A stretch of 64,000 nucleotides of DNA from JADKIH01 sp031427625. GTDB lineage: Bacteria > Bacteroidota > Bacteroidia > AKYH767-A > 2013-40CM-41-45. The translations under genes were made by a program, and so were the position numbers. The notes under the pieces were generated by a model. That model was not told where the DNA came from and made no database searches. It saw only the letters and a program-made list of their open reading frames with translations. The stretch covers positions 26,654 to 90,653 of the forward strand of contig JANPNV010000132.1 of the NCBI GenBank assembly GCA_031427625.1, in the 5' to 3' direction. This document shows, piece by piece, positions 16,795-25,408 of this stretch (position 1 is the stretch's first letter; every line of letters begins with the position of its first letter).

Positions 16795-17982
16795 ATGGCA
16801 AAAGAAAAATTCGATCGTTCAAAACCCCATGTAAATATTGGTACCATTGGTCACGTAGATCACGGTAAAACAACATTAACAGCAGCAATCACTGCTGTGC
16901 TTGCCGAAAAAGGATGGGCTGTAACTCGTTCATTCGATTCAATTGATAATGCGCCCGAAGAAAAAGAGCGTGGTATCACTATCAATACATCACACGTTGA
17001 ATATCAAACAGCAATTCGTCACTATGCTCACGTTGACTGTCCAGGTCACGCTGACTATGTAAAGAACATGGTTACAGGTGCTGCTCAGATGGACGGTGCT
17101 ATTCTTGTAGTTGCTGCAACTGATGGCCCTATGCCTCAGACTCGTGAGCACATTCTTCTTGGTCGCCAGGTAGGCGTTCCAAAGATTGTTGTCTTCATGA
17201 ACAAGGCTGACATGGTCGATGATCCTGAATTATTAGATCTTGTAGAAATGGAAATTCGTGAGCTTCTTAGCTTCTACGAATATGATGGAGCAAATACTCC
17301 GATCATTCGTGGCTCTGCTCTTGGTGGACTTAACAAAGATCCAAAATGGGTTCCTGCAATTATGGAACTTATGGATGCAGTTGATACTTTTATTCCAATT
17401 CCTCCGCGTGATATCGAAAAACCTTTTCTTATGCCTGTTGAAGATGTATTCTCAATTACTGGTCGTGGTACAGTTGCTACAGGTCGTATTGAGCGTGGCG
17501 TTATCAACTCAGGTGATGATGTTGAAATCATAGGAATGCAGGAGAAATCTTTAAAGTCAACTGTTACCGGTGTTGAAATGTTCCGTAAGATCCTTGATCG
17601 CGGAGAAGCAGGTGACAACGTTGGACTTCTGTTACGTGGTATAGAAAAAAATGATATCCGTCGCGGAATGGTTGTAGCTAAACCTGGTTCAATCACTCCA
17701 CATACTCTCTTCAAAGCTGAAATTTATGTTTTGAAAAAAGAAGAAGGTGGACGTCACACTCCATTTCATAACAAATATCGTCCACAATTCTACCTGCGTA
17801 CAACAGATGTAACAGGTGAAATTACTCTTCCTGAAGGACGTGAAATGGTTATGCCTGGTGATAACGTTACAATCTCTGTCGAGCTTATACAACCAGTTGC
17901 CATGGATAAAGGTCTCCGTTTCGCGATTCGTGAAGGTGGACGTACCGTTGGTGCAGGTCAGGTTATTGAGATAATCAAATAA
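16795..17982 (+). CDS. tuf: Elongation factor Tu
   Basis: EF-Tu delivers aminoacyl-tRNA to the ribosome with GTP. The 395 residues show the G1 motif GHVDHGKTT, the switch I region RGITINTSHVEY, G3 DCPGHADY, G4 NKAD and domains 2 and 3 ending in VGAGQVIEIIK. It follows four tRNA genes and precedes tRNA-Trp, secE and nusG, the same arrangement as thrU-tyrU-glyT-thrT-tufB in E. coli. The four tRNAs and tuf most likely share the consensus promoter at 16192. Confidence 0.99.
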   Translation: MAKEKFDRSKPHVNIGTIGHVDHGKTTLTAAITAVLAEKGWAVTRSFDSIDNAPEEKERGITINTSHVEYQTAIRHYAHVDCPGHADYVKNMVTGAAQMDGAILVVAATDGPMPQTREHILLGRQVGVPKIVVFMNKADMVDDPELLDLVEMEIRELLSFYEYDGANTPIIRGSALGGLNKDPKWVPAIMELMDAVDTFIPIPPRDIEKPFLMPVEDVFSITGRGTVATGRIERGVINSGDDVEIIGMQEKSLKSTVTGVEMFRKILDRGEAGDNVGLLLRGIEKNDIRRGMVVAKPGSITPHTLFKAEIYVLKKEEGGRHTPFHNKYRPQFYLRTTDVTGEITLPEGREMVMPGDNVTISVELIQPVAMDKGLRFAIREGGRTVGAGQVIEIIK

Positions 17983-18042
17983 ATTGACAATTCCGGGTGG
18001 ACCATCTTCAAAATGGTTAACTGCCAATTGGTCACAAAGTAA

Positions 18043-18115
18043 ACGGGTGTAGCTCAATTGGTAGAGTAGCGGTCTCCAAAACCGTTGGCTGGGAGTTCGA
18101 GTCTCTCCACCCGTG
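18043..18115 (+). tRNA. tRNA-Trp (anticodon CCA)
   Basis: The acceptor arms ACGGGTG and CACCCGT pair; the anticodon loop CTCCAAA contains CCA. It stands between tuf and secE, a common Bacteroidetes position. CCA is not encoded at the 3' end. Confidence 0.96.
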
Positions 18116-18177
18116 CTGATAATTAAAATCTAGGATTGAAGAATTATATCTTCAATCTTTAATGGTCAATCAAAGAG

Positions 18178-18372
18178 ATGAGCAAAATAACAGCATATAT
18201 AAAAGAAAGTTACACTGAACTAGTCGAAAAGGTTAGCTGGCCTTCAAGAGAAGATTTACAGAGCAGTGTAATTGTAGTTATGATTGCCTCCATGATAATC
18301 GCTTTAGTGATTTTCGCTATGGACTGGGCTTTTCAAACCACGATGAATTTGTTTTATAAAATGATTGCATAA
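18178..18372 (+). CDS. secE: Preprotein translocase subunit SecE
   Basis: SecE clamps SecY in the inner-membrane translocon. The 64-residue protein is the short single-helix form. The amphipathic N-terminal part has the conserved ELVEKVSWPSREDL, followed by one membrane helix (about residues 31-52). It lies 62 bases after tRNA-Trp and 10 bases before nusG, the standard secE-nusG pair. Confidence 0.97.
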   Translation: MSKITAYIKESYTELVEKVSWPSREDLQSSVIVVMIASMIIALVIFAMDWAFQTTMNLFYKMIA

Positions 18373-18382
18373 TAATAACGCT

Positions 18383-18946
18383 ATGGCTGAAGCCCAACCC
18401 CCCAAAGAGCTAGTCCGCAAGTGGTATGTTGTGCGTGCTATTAGTGGAAAAGAGAAAAAAGTAAAACAATATATTGAACAGGAAATAAACAGGTTGAAAC
18501 TAACAGATTATGTTTCTCAGGTTTTAATCCCGACTGAAAAGTTTTATCAGATTAGAAACGGTAAAAAAGTAAGTAAGGAAAGAAATATACTACCGGGATA
18601 TGTGCTTATCGAAGCAGCTCTGGCAGGAGAAATACCTCATATCATTGAAAACGTTTCAGGTGTTATCGCATTCCTTGGTTCAAAAGGCGAGCCACCTGCT
18701 CCACTTCGTCAATCAGAAGTGAACAGAATACTTGGCAAAATTGATGAACTTGCCGATAGCGAAGCAGTCATGAGTGTGCCTTATGTTGTTGGGGAAACTG
18801 TAAAAGTGATAGACGGTCCATTCAATAGTTTCAGTGGTGTGATCGAAGAGATAAATGAAGAGAAGAAAAAACTAAAAGTGATGGTTAAAATATTCGGAAG
18901 AAAAACCCCACTTGAGTTAAGTTATCTTCAGGTAGAAAAAGAGTAA
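18383..18946 (+). CDS. nusG: Transcription elongation/antitermination factor NusG
   Basis: NusG binds RNA polymerase and couples transcription to Rho or to ribosomes. The 187 residues have the NGN domain (KWYVVRAISGKEKKVKQYIE; LPGYVLIEAAL) and the C-terminal KOW domain (VGETVKVIDGPFNSFSGVIEEI). The ATG at 18383 gives MAEAQPPKELVRKWY; an in-frame TTG six codons earlier overlaps the secE end and is unlikely. rplK follows after 204 bases. Confidence 0.98.
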   Translation: MAEAQPPKELVRKWYVVRAISGKEKKVKQYIEQEINRLKLTDYVSQVLIPTEKFYQIRNGKKVSKERNILPGYVLIEAALAGEIPHIIENVSGVIAFLGSKGEPPAPLRQSEVNRILGKIDELADSEAVMSVPYVVGETVKVIDGPFNSFSGVIEEINEEKKKLKVMVKIFGRKTPLELSYLQVEKE

Positions 18947-18948
18947 AT

Positions 18949-19143
18949 CAATTTGAGGAATTGAGGATTTAAGAATTTGAAAATGTGCTAAACACATATC
19001 CTGATTTGAAAGTTATCGGTTCTTAAAATAAAAATAGAATAATCAATTTGATTAAATGTTAATTGAAATTTTTTTCCGCTTAGAAGCTTCCATTCAACTT
19101 CGAAAAAAAATCACAAAATCACAAATTCTCAAATTTTCAAATT
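18949..19143 (+). repeat. Intergenic segment with TTTGA-rich imperfect inverted ends
   Basis: The left end (18949-18987) is built of AATTTGAGGA / AATTGAGGAT / AATTTGAAAATG words. The right end (19111-19143) reads as the reverse complement of the same words (AATTCTCAAATTTTCAAATT). The inside has no gene. It fills the nusG-rplK gap and looks like a dispersed Bacteroidetes intergenic repeat; copy number cannot be judged from one window. Confidence 0.45.
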
Positions 19144-19150
19144 AAGAAAA

Positions 19151-19588
19151 ATGGCAAAAGAAATAAGTACATACATCAAGTTGCAGGTAAAAGGCGGAGC
19201 TGCTAACCCGGCGCCACCAATCGGACCTGCCCTCGGTGCAAAAGGAGTGAACATAATGGAGTTCTGCAAGCAGTTCAATGCTCGTACGCAGGACCAACCA
19301 GGAAAAGTATTACCGGTTATCATTACTGTTTATACCGATAAATCATTTGAGTTTATAATTAAAACTCCTCCGGCAGCTATTCAGCTGCTCGATGCTGCTA
19401 AACTTAAAAGTGGATCAAAAGAATCTAACAGAAACAAAGTAGGATCCGTATCCTGGGAACAGGTACGTTCGATTGCCGAAATTAAAATGCCAGACTTAAA
19501 TTGTTTTACGATTGAGTCAGCAATGAGTATGGTAGCTGGTACGGCACGCAGTATGGGTATTCTTGTAGATGGTAAGAAGCCTTTTTAA
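19151..19588 (+). CDS. rplK: 50S ribosomal protein L11
   Basis: L11 forms the GTPase-associated stalk base with 23S rRNA. The 145 residues contain the family start IKLQVKGGAANPAPPIGPALG, the PGKVLPVIITVY strand and the C-terminal RNA-binding domain with GTARSMGILVDG. It starts the rplKAJL run on the plus strand. Length and start are normal. Confidence 0.99.
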   Translation: MAKEISTYIKLQVKGGAANPAPPIGPALGAKGVNIMEFCKQFNARTQDQPGKVLPVIITVYTDKSFEFIIKTPPAAIQLLDAAKLKSGSKESNRNKVGSVSWEQVRSIAEIKMPDLNCFTIESAMSMVAGTARSMGILVDGKKPF

Positions 19589-19665
19589 GGCTCGTTACAA
19601 TAAAAATTTCAAAGAAGGAGGGGGAGATCCTATCAATCCCGTAAGCACTTCAAAACTTTAATTCA
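19589..19665 (+). promoter_or_regulatory. rplK-rplA spacer with purine-rich tract and possible hairpin
   Basis: The 77-base spacer holds AAGAAGGAGGGGGAGATC about 40 bases before the rplA ATG. That is too far to act as a Shine-Dalgarno site. GGGA and TCCC around GATCCTATCAA could form a small hairpin. A link to L1 autoregulation is conceivable but unproven. Confidence 0.25.
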
Positions 19666-20358
19666 ATGGCAAAAATTAGTAAGAAAAGAAAGCAGGCATT
19701 AGCAAAAGTTGATGCAACAAAATCCTATTCGTTAGCAGATGCTTCTAAAATCGTAAAAGAAATTACGTTCACAAAATTCGATGCTTCGGTTGACCTCAGT
19801 ATTCGTCTGGGTGTTGATCCACGTAAAGCTAATCAAATGGTTCGTGGTGTAGTTACTTTACCACATGGTACCGGTAAAACAAAAAAAGTTCTGGTACTCT
19901 GTACTCCCGATAAAGAAGCGGAAGCGAAAGAAGCCGGAGCTGATTATGTCGGACTCGATGATTATATAAAGAAAATCGAAGAAGGCTGGACAGCAATCGA
20001 TGTAGTGATCACAATGCCTAGTGTGATGGGTAAGGTTGGTAAACTTGGTAAAATTCTTGGACCAAGAAATCTTATGCCAAATCCAAAGACAGGTACGGTT
20101 ACAATGGATATTGGTAAAGCGGTTAATGAAGTAAAGGCCGGTAAGATTGATTTCAAAGTTGATAAGCAAGGTAGTATTCATGCTTCAGTTGGAAAAGTTT
20201 CTTTCGATGCGAAAAAAATCGAAGAAAATGCTCATGAATTATTGAATATGATCCTTAAGCTAAAACCGTCTTCTGCAAAAGGTACTTACATGAAAAGTGT
20301 TTACCTGTCTAGCACAATGAGTCCTTCTTTAATGATCGACACAAAGACTATTGATTAA
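19666..20358 (+). CDS. rplA: 50S ribosomal protein L1
   Basis: L1 forms the mobile stalk at the E site and in many bacteria represses its own operon. The 230-residue protein has the typical basic start, the LGVDPRKANQMVRG strand and the signature region GRNLMPNPKTGTV-like (here GPRNLMPNPKTGTV). It lies 77 bases after rplK and 30 before rplJ. Confidence 0.99.
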   Translation: MAKISKKRKQALAKVDATKSYSLADASKIVKEITFTKFDASVDLSIRLGVDPRKANQMVRGVVTLPHGTGKTKKVLVLCTPDKEAEAKEAGADYVGLDDYIKKIEEGWTAIDVVITMPSVMGKVGKLGKILGPRNLMPNPKTGTVTMDIGKAVNEVKAGKIDFKVDKQGSIHASVGKVSFDAKKIEENAHELLNMILKLKPSSAKGTYMKSVYLSSTMSPSLMIDTKTID

Positions 20359-20388
20359 CCCCTTTACGATTAATTAAAAAAAATCACA

Positions 20389-20913
20389 ATGAAAAAAGAA
20401 GAAAAAGACGTAATCATCGTTGAGATTGCGGAACTATTAAATAAATATCCAAATGTGTACGTAACAGACACATCATCACTTACTGTTGCTAAAACAAACC
20501 AACTGCGTCGGCTTTGTTTCAATAGCGGTATAAAAATGCTTGTTGCTAAGAATTCTCTCATTCAAAAAGCGATGGAGAAAACTAATGCAGAAGCGTATGG
20601 TGATATATTCGGGGCCCTCGTCGGTACCAGTGCATTAATGTTTAGTGAAACAGGAAATGCTCCTGCAAGAATCATCAAAGATTTTCGCAAGAAAGGCGAT
20701 AGGCCTTTGGTGAAAGGTGCCTACATCGATACAGCTGTATTTCTCGGCGATAACCAACTAGACATGCTGGTTGCACTTAAATCGAAAAATGAACTCGTTG
20801 CCGATATCATTGCATTACTTCAATCTCCAGCCAAGAATGTTATCTCTGCTCTTAAGAGTAGCGGCGGTAAACTTGCCGGAATCATTAAAACATTATCTGA
20901 GCGTCCTGAATAA
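20389..20913 (+). CDS. rplJ: 50S ribosomal protein L10
   Basis: L10 anchors L7/L12 dimers to the ribosome. The 174 residues show the N-terminal rRNA-binding domain (TNQLRRLCFNSGIKMLVAKN) and a C-terminal helix (LAGIIKTLSERPE) that would hold L12. The 5' spacer after rplA is only 30 bases, so no long L10-L12-binding leader like that of E. coli is available here. Confidence 0.98.
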   Translation: MKKEEKDVIIVEIAELLNKYPNVYVTDTSSLTVAKTNQLRRLCFNSGIKMLVAKNSLIQKAMEKTNAEAYGDIFGALVGTSALMFSETGNAPARIIKDFRKKGDRPLVKGAYIDTAVFLGDNQLDMLVALKSKNELVADIIALLQSPAKNVISALKSSGGKLAGIIKTLSERPE

Positions 20914-20992
20914 GGAAGCTGTTATCAATACCATTGCTTCCAGTACCCATTAAATTAAAACGTAAAAATTAAACAATTAAAATTCTATAAAA

Positions 20993-21370
20993 ATGGCAGA
21001 TTTAAAAGCATTCGCTGATCAGTTAGTAAACCTTTCAGTGAAAGAAGTAAACGAACTGGCAAAAATTCTGAAAGATGAGTATGGTATCGAGCCTGCAGCA
21101 GCAGCTGTTGCAATGGCAGGTCCAGCATCTGGAGGTGGCGATGCCGCTGTTGCTGAGAAAACATCTTTTGATGTAATCCTAAAAGCACCAGGCGGAGCAA
21201 AACTTAATATCGTAAAACTGGTTAAGGAAATGACAGGTCTCGGTTTGAAAGAAGCGAAAGATCTAGTTGACGGTGCACCAAAGCCGGTTAAAGAAGGTGT
21301 TTCTAAAGAAGAAGCTAATTCAATTAAGCAACAGTTAGAAGAAGCAGGAGCTGAGGTTGAGGTTAAATAA
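20993..21370 (+). CDS. rplL: 50S ribosomal protein L7/L12
   Basis: L7/L12 forms the flexible stalk that recruits translation factors. The 125-residue acidic protein has the N-terminal dimer domain, an Ala/Gly-rich hinge (about residues 36-52) and the C-terminal domain with FDVILKAPGGAKLNIVK and GLGLKEAKDLVDGAPKPVKEG. A strong hairpin with a T tract follows before rpoB. Confidence 0.99.
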   Translation: MADLKAFADQLVNLSVKEVNELAKILKDEYGIEPAAAAVAMAGPASGGGDAAVAEKTSFDVILKAPGGAKLNIVKLVKEMTGLGLKEAKDLVDGAPKPVKEGVSKEEANSIKQQLEEAGAEVEVK

Positions 21371-21396
21371 GGCATCGGCTGCTGTTAGCATTCATT

Positions 21397-21444
21397 TATA
21401 GACCTTTCCCGACGTCAAATCGGGAGAGGTCTATATCCTTTTTT
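21397..21444 (+). terminator. Hairpin terminator/attenuator between rplL and rpoB
   Basis: The arms 21397-21412 and 21420-21435 pair over 16 positions with only one G-U wobble around a 7-base loop, and TCCTTTTTT follows. This is a full intrinsic terminator in the middle of the ribosomal protein-RNA polymerase operon. As in E. coli, where a partial terminator sits at this site, it probably lets only a fraction of transcripts continue into rpoBC. Confidence 0.85.
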
Positions 21445-21514
21445 AAACCGATGATTTATATGCATTAAATCATCATTTAAAAATCACAGTCTTACCTTTA
21501 AAACTCAAGCAACC

Positions 21515-24500
21515 GTGTCAACAACCCTCGTCGTTCAAAACAAAAGAATAAACTTTGCCACCATCGGGCATACGTTAGATTATCCGGATTTTCTGGATAT
21601 TCAATTAAAATCTTTTCAGGATTTTTTCCAGCTTGAAACAACATCTGATAACCGTCAGAAGGAAGGTCTCTTCAAAGTTTTCAGCGAAAATTTTCCAATC
21701 ACTGACTCAAGAAATAATTTCGTTCTTGAATTCATCGATTACTTCATCGATCCGCCAAGGTATTCTCTCGAAGAATGTATTGATCGTGGATTAACATATA
21801 GCGTGCCTCTTAAGGCAAAGCTAAAATTATATTGTACCGATCCTGAGCACGAAGATTTTGAAACAATCGTTCAGGATGTTTACCTGGGTACAATTCCTTA
21901 CATGACTCCTAAAGGAACATTTGTAATAAATGGAGCCGAACGTGTTGTCGTTTCTCAGCTTCACCGTTCACCTGGTGTTTTCTTCGGACAAAGCCGACAT
22001 GCAAACGGAACAAAGCTATACTCTGCCCGTGTAATTCCATTTAAAGGTTCATGGATTGAATTTGCTACTGACATCAATAACGTCATGTATGCTTACATCG
22101 ACAGAAAAAAGAAATTTCCCGTCACAACATTGTTACGTGCTATCGGTTATCAAACTGATAAAGACATCCTCGAAATTTTTGGACTGGCCGACGAATTCAA
22201 AGTCACAAAGTCAGGAATAAAAAATGCCCTCAATCGCCGCCTTGCCGCAAGGGTTCTTAAGACATGGGTCGAAGACTTCGTAGATGAGGATACTGGTGAA
22301 GTTGTTTCTATTGAGCGTAACGAAGTTGTCATCGAACGTGAAACTACTCTTGAAGATAGTCACCTCGATCTGATTATAGAATCAGGTGTGAAACAAATCA
22401 TCCTTCACAAGGAAGATGTTAACACCAACGATTACGCAATCATATACAATACACTTCAAAAGGATACTTCAAACTCAGAGAAGGAAGCGGTTGAACATAT
22501 CTATCGTCAGCTTCGTAATGCTGAACCACCTGATGAAGAAACAGCACGTGGAATTATCGACAAATTATTTTTCTCAGATAAACGATATGATCTGGGTGAT
22601 GTAGGTCGTTACCGAATCAACAAAAAACTTGGTCTTGAAATCGCAGATGATACACGCGTTCTTACCAAGCAGGATATTATCGAAATCATTCGTCAGCTGA
22701 TACAGCTAATTAATTCAAAAGCTGAAGTCGATGATATTGATCACCTTTCAAATCGTCGTGTACGTACAGTTGGTGAGCAGCTTTATTCTCAATTCGGAGT
22801 CGGTCTTGCCCGTATGGCACGTACTATCCGTGAGAGAATGAACGTTCGCGACAATGAAGTATTCACACCAGCCGATCTTATCAATGCCAAGACTCTTTCC
22901 TCAGTAATAAATTCATTCTTTGGTACAAACCAGCTTTCGCAATTCATGGATCAGACAAATCCGCTTGCAGAGATTACGCACAAGCGTCGTCTTTCCGCAC
23001 TCGGGCCAGGAGGTCTCTCCCGCGAACGCGCAGGTTTCGAAGTACGTGATGTACATTACACTCACTACGGACGACTTTGTACTATTGAAACTCCGGAGGG
23101 TCCAAACATCGGACTAATCTCTTCTCTCTGTGTATTTGCAAAGATTAATAACCTTGGATTTATCGAAACTCCTTATCGTACTGTTACGGATGGAAAAGTA
23201 GATGTAGAAAAAGGAGTAATCTATCTGACCGCCGAAGAAGAAGACAATAAAGTAATCGCTCAGGCAAACGCCAAGATCGATGAAAAGGGAAACTTCATTG
23301 ACCTAAAAGTAAAAGCCCGGGAGCTTGGAGATTTTCCGGTTCTCGAACCTGAGAAAATTAATCTCATGGATGTTGCACCGAATCAGATTGCTTCTATTGC
23401 AGCATCACTGATTCCGTTCCTCGAACATGATGATGCAAACCGTGCCCTGATGGGTTCGAACATGCAGCGCCAGGCTGTTCCACTTCTTCGACCAGAAGCT
23501 CCTATCGTAGGTACAGGTCTCGAAGGATTGGTTGCCCGTGATTCGCGTGTCCTCATCAATGCTGAAGGTGACGGAGTAGTTGAATATGTTGATGCACTCG
23601 AAGTCACAATTCGTTACAGCCGCAAGGAAAACGAAAAACTGATTAGCTTCGAAGATGATGTTAAAACGTATTACCTCACTAAATTTCAGAAAACAAATCA
23701 GAATACCTGCATCAACCTTAAACCGATTGTCATCAAAGGACAAAAGGTTAGAAGAGGCCAGGTCCTTTGCGAAGGATATGCAACACAAAGCGGAGAACTG
23801 GCATTAGGCCGTAACCTCCAGGTTGCATTCATGCCTTGGAAAGGAAATAACTTCGAAGATGCAATTGTTATCTCTGAGAAAGTTATCAGAGAAGATATAT
23901 TTACTTCTATTCACGTCGACGAATACAGTCTCGAAGTCCGCGATACAAAACGAGGAATGGAAGAACTTACCGCAGATATTCCAAACGTCAGCGAAGAAGC
24001 AACACGCGAACTTGATGAAAATGGTCTTATTCGTGTAGGCGCTGAAGTTATGGAAGGAGATATTCTCATCGGTAAGATCACTCCAAAAGGAGAAACTGAT
24101 CCTTCACCGGAAGAGAAACTTCTTCGTGCAATCTTCGGTGACAAAGCCGGTGATGTAAAAGATGCATCTTTAAAAGTGCCACCTTCTGTAAAAGGTGTCG
24201 TCATCGATAAACGTTTATTCTCACGTGTAACTGCTAAGGATAAATCACAAAAGAGTGATGAAAAAGTTCATCTCGATAAACTCGACAAAGAATACAATCA
24301 GCATACTGCCGAGCTTAAAGAAAAACTCATCGATAAATTATTTGTTCTTGTTAGTGGAAAAACTTCGCAGGGAGTAACTGATATATTTAAGGAGGTAATT
24401 ATTGCTAAGGGCGCTAAGTTTACACAGAAAATGCTCTCTGAAATAAATTACGATACTGTCAATCCTGATAAATGGACAACTGACAAAGAAAAGAACGATC

Positions 24501-25333
24501 AGATAAAGCAGTTACTTCACAACTACACTATAAAGTATAACGACGTTACAGGTATTTATAAGCGTAAGAAATTTGCTCTTACAGTCGGTGATGAACTTCC
24601 AGCAGGAATTGTTCAGCTCGCTAAAGTTTATATCGCCAAAAAACGTAAGTTGAAAGTGGGAGATAAGATGGCTGGCCGTCACGGAAACAAAGGTATCGTC
24701 GCTAAAATCGTTCGCGATGAAGACATGCCTTTCCTCGAAGACGGAACTCCGGTTGATATCGTTTTAAATCCACTGGGTGTTCCATCACGTATGAACCTCG
24801 GACAGATTTACGAAACAATCTTAGGATGGGCCGGATTAAAAATGGGAATTAAATTCTCTACTCCGATTTTTGATGGAGCTTCTATTGAGCAAATAGATGA
24901 ATATGTATCTAAAGCAGGACTTCCAAAATTCGGAAGTACTTATTTATATGATGGTGGTACTGGTGACCGCTTCGATCAGCCTGCAACCGTTGGAGTAATC
25001 TATATGATGAAACTTGGACACATGGTTGATGATAAGATGCATGCCCGTTCTATCGGACCATACTCTCTCATCACTCAGCAACCTCTCGGTGGTAAAGCAC
25101 AGTTTGGTGGTCAGCGTTTCGGAGAAATGGAAGTATGGGCACTTGAAGCATTCGGTGCAGCTAACATACTTCAGGAAATCCTTACTGTTAAGTCCGACGA
25201 TGTTATCGGTCGTGCTAAAACATATGAATCAATTGTAAAAGGAGATAATCTTCCAACACCGGGAATTCCGGAATCATTCAACGTATTGTTGCATGAACTC
25301 CGTGGACTTGGATTGAAGATTACTCTCGAGTAG
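21515..25333 (+). CDS. rpoB: DNA-directed RNA polymerase subunit beta
   Basis: This is the beta subunit of RNA polymerase. The 1272 residues contain the rifampicin pocket region (SQFMDQTNPLAEITHKRR, RLSALGPGGLSRERAG) with wild-type-looking residues, the ETPEGPNIGLI block, and the C-terminal KMAGRHGNKG and GGKAQFGGQRFGEMEVWALE. Translation appears to start at GTG 21515 (MSTTLVVQNKRINFATIG in translation). The gene follows the rplL terminator by 70 bases and precedes rpoC by 75. Confidence 0.99.
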   Translation: MSTTLVVQNKRINFATIGHTLDYPDFLDIQLKSFQDFFQLETTSDNRQKEGLFKVFSENFPITDSRNNFVLEFIDYFIDPPRYSLEECIDRGLTYSVPLKAKLKLYCTDPEHEDFETIVQDVYLGTIPYMTPKGTFVINGAERVVVSQLHRSPGVFFGQSRHANGTKLYSARVIPFKGSWIEFATDINNVMYAYIDRKKKFPVTTLLRAIGYQTDKDILEIFGLADEFKVTKSGIKNALNRRLAARVLKTWVEDFVDEDTGEVVSIERNEVVIERETTLEDSHLDLIIESGVKQIILHKEDVNTNDYAIIYNTLQKDTSNSEKEAVEHIYRQLRNAEPPDEETARGIIDKLFFSDKRYDLGDVGRYRINKKLGLEIADDTRVLTKQDIIEIIRQLIQLINSKAEVDDIDHLSNRRVRTVGEQLYSQFGVGLARMARTIRERMNVRDNEVFTPADLINAKTLSSVINSFFGTNQLSQFMDQTNPLAEITHKRRLSALGPGGLSRERAGFEVRDVHYTHYGRLCTIETPEGPNIGLISSLCVFAKINNLGFIETPYRTVTDGKVDVEKGVIYLTAEEEDNKVIAQANAKIDEKGNFIDLKVKARELGDFPVLEPEKINLMDVAPNQIASIAASLIPFLEHDDANRALMGSNMQRQAVPLLRPEAPIVGTGLEGLVARDSRVLINAEGDGVVEYVDALEVTIRYSRKENEKLISFEDDVKTYYLTKFQKTNQNTCINLKPIVIKGQKVRRGQVLCEGYATQSGELALGRNLQVAFMPWKGNNFEDAIVISEKVIREDIFTSIHVDEYSLEVRDTKRGMEELTADIPNVSEEATRELDENGLIRVGAEVMEGDILIGKITPKGETDPSPEEKLLRAIFGDKAGDVKDASLKVPPSVKGVVIDKRLFSRVTAKDKSQKSDEKVHLDKLDKEYNQHTAELKEKLIDKLFVLVSGKTSQGVTDIFKEVIIAKGAKFTQKMLSEINYDTVNPDKWTTDKEKNDQIKQLLHNYTIKYNDVTGIYKRKKFALTVGDELPAGIVQLAKVYIAKKRKLKVGDKMAGRHGNKGIVAKIVRDEDMPFLEDGTPVDIVLNPLGVPSRMNLGQIYETILGWAGLKMGIKFSTPIFDGASIEQIDEYVSKAGLPKFGSTYLYDGGTGDRFDQPATVGVIYMMKLGHMVDDKMHARSIGPYSLITQQPLGGKAQFGGQRFGEMEVWALEAFGAANILQEILTVKSDDVIGRAKTYESIVKGDNLPTPGIPESFNVLLHELRGLGLKITLE

Positions 25334-25408
25334 TCTGATGTAGTGATTAAAGCGTTATTAAATAATAACGAGTAACACAATTAATTATCAGATCAAAAAA
25401 ACAAAAAG

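Noticed and set aside
19612..19626. Shine-Dalgarno site for rplA
   Set aside because: It lies about 40 bases before the ATG, too far for initiation.
21019..21375. Long minus-strand reading frame opposite rplL
   Set aside because: It is a shadow of the Ala/Lys-rich rplL codons; no start signal or family resemblance.
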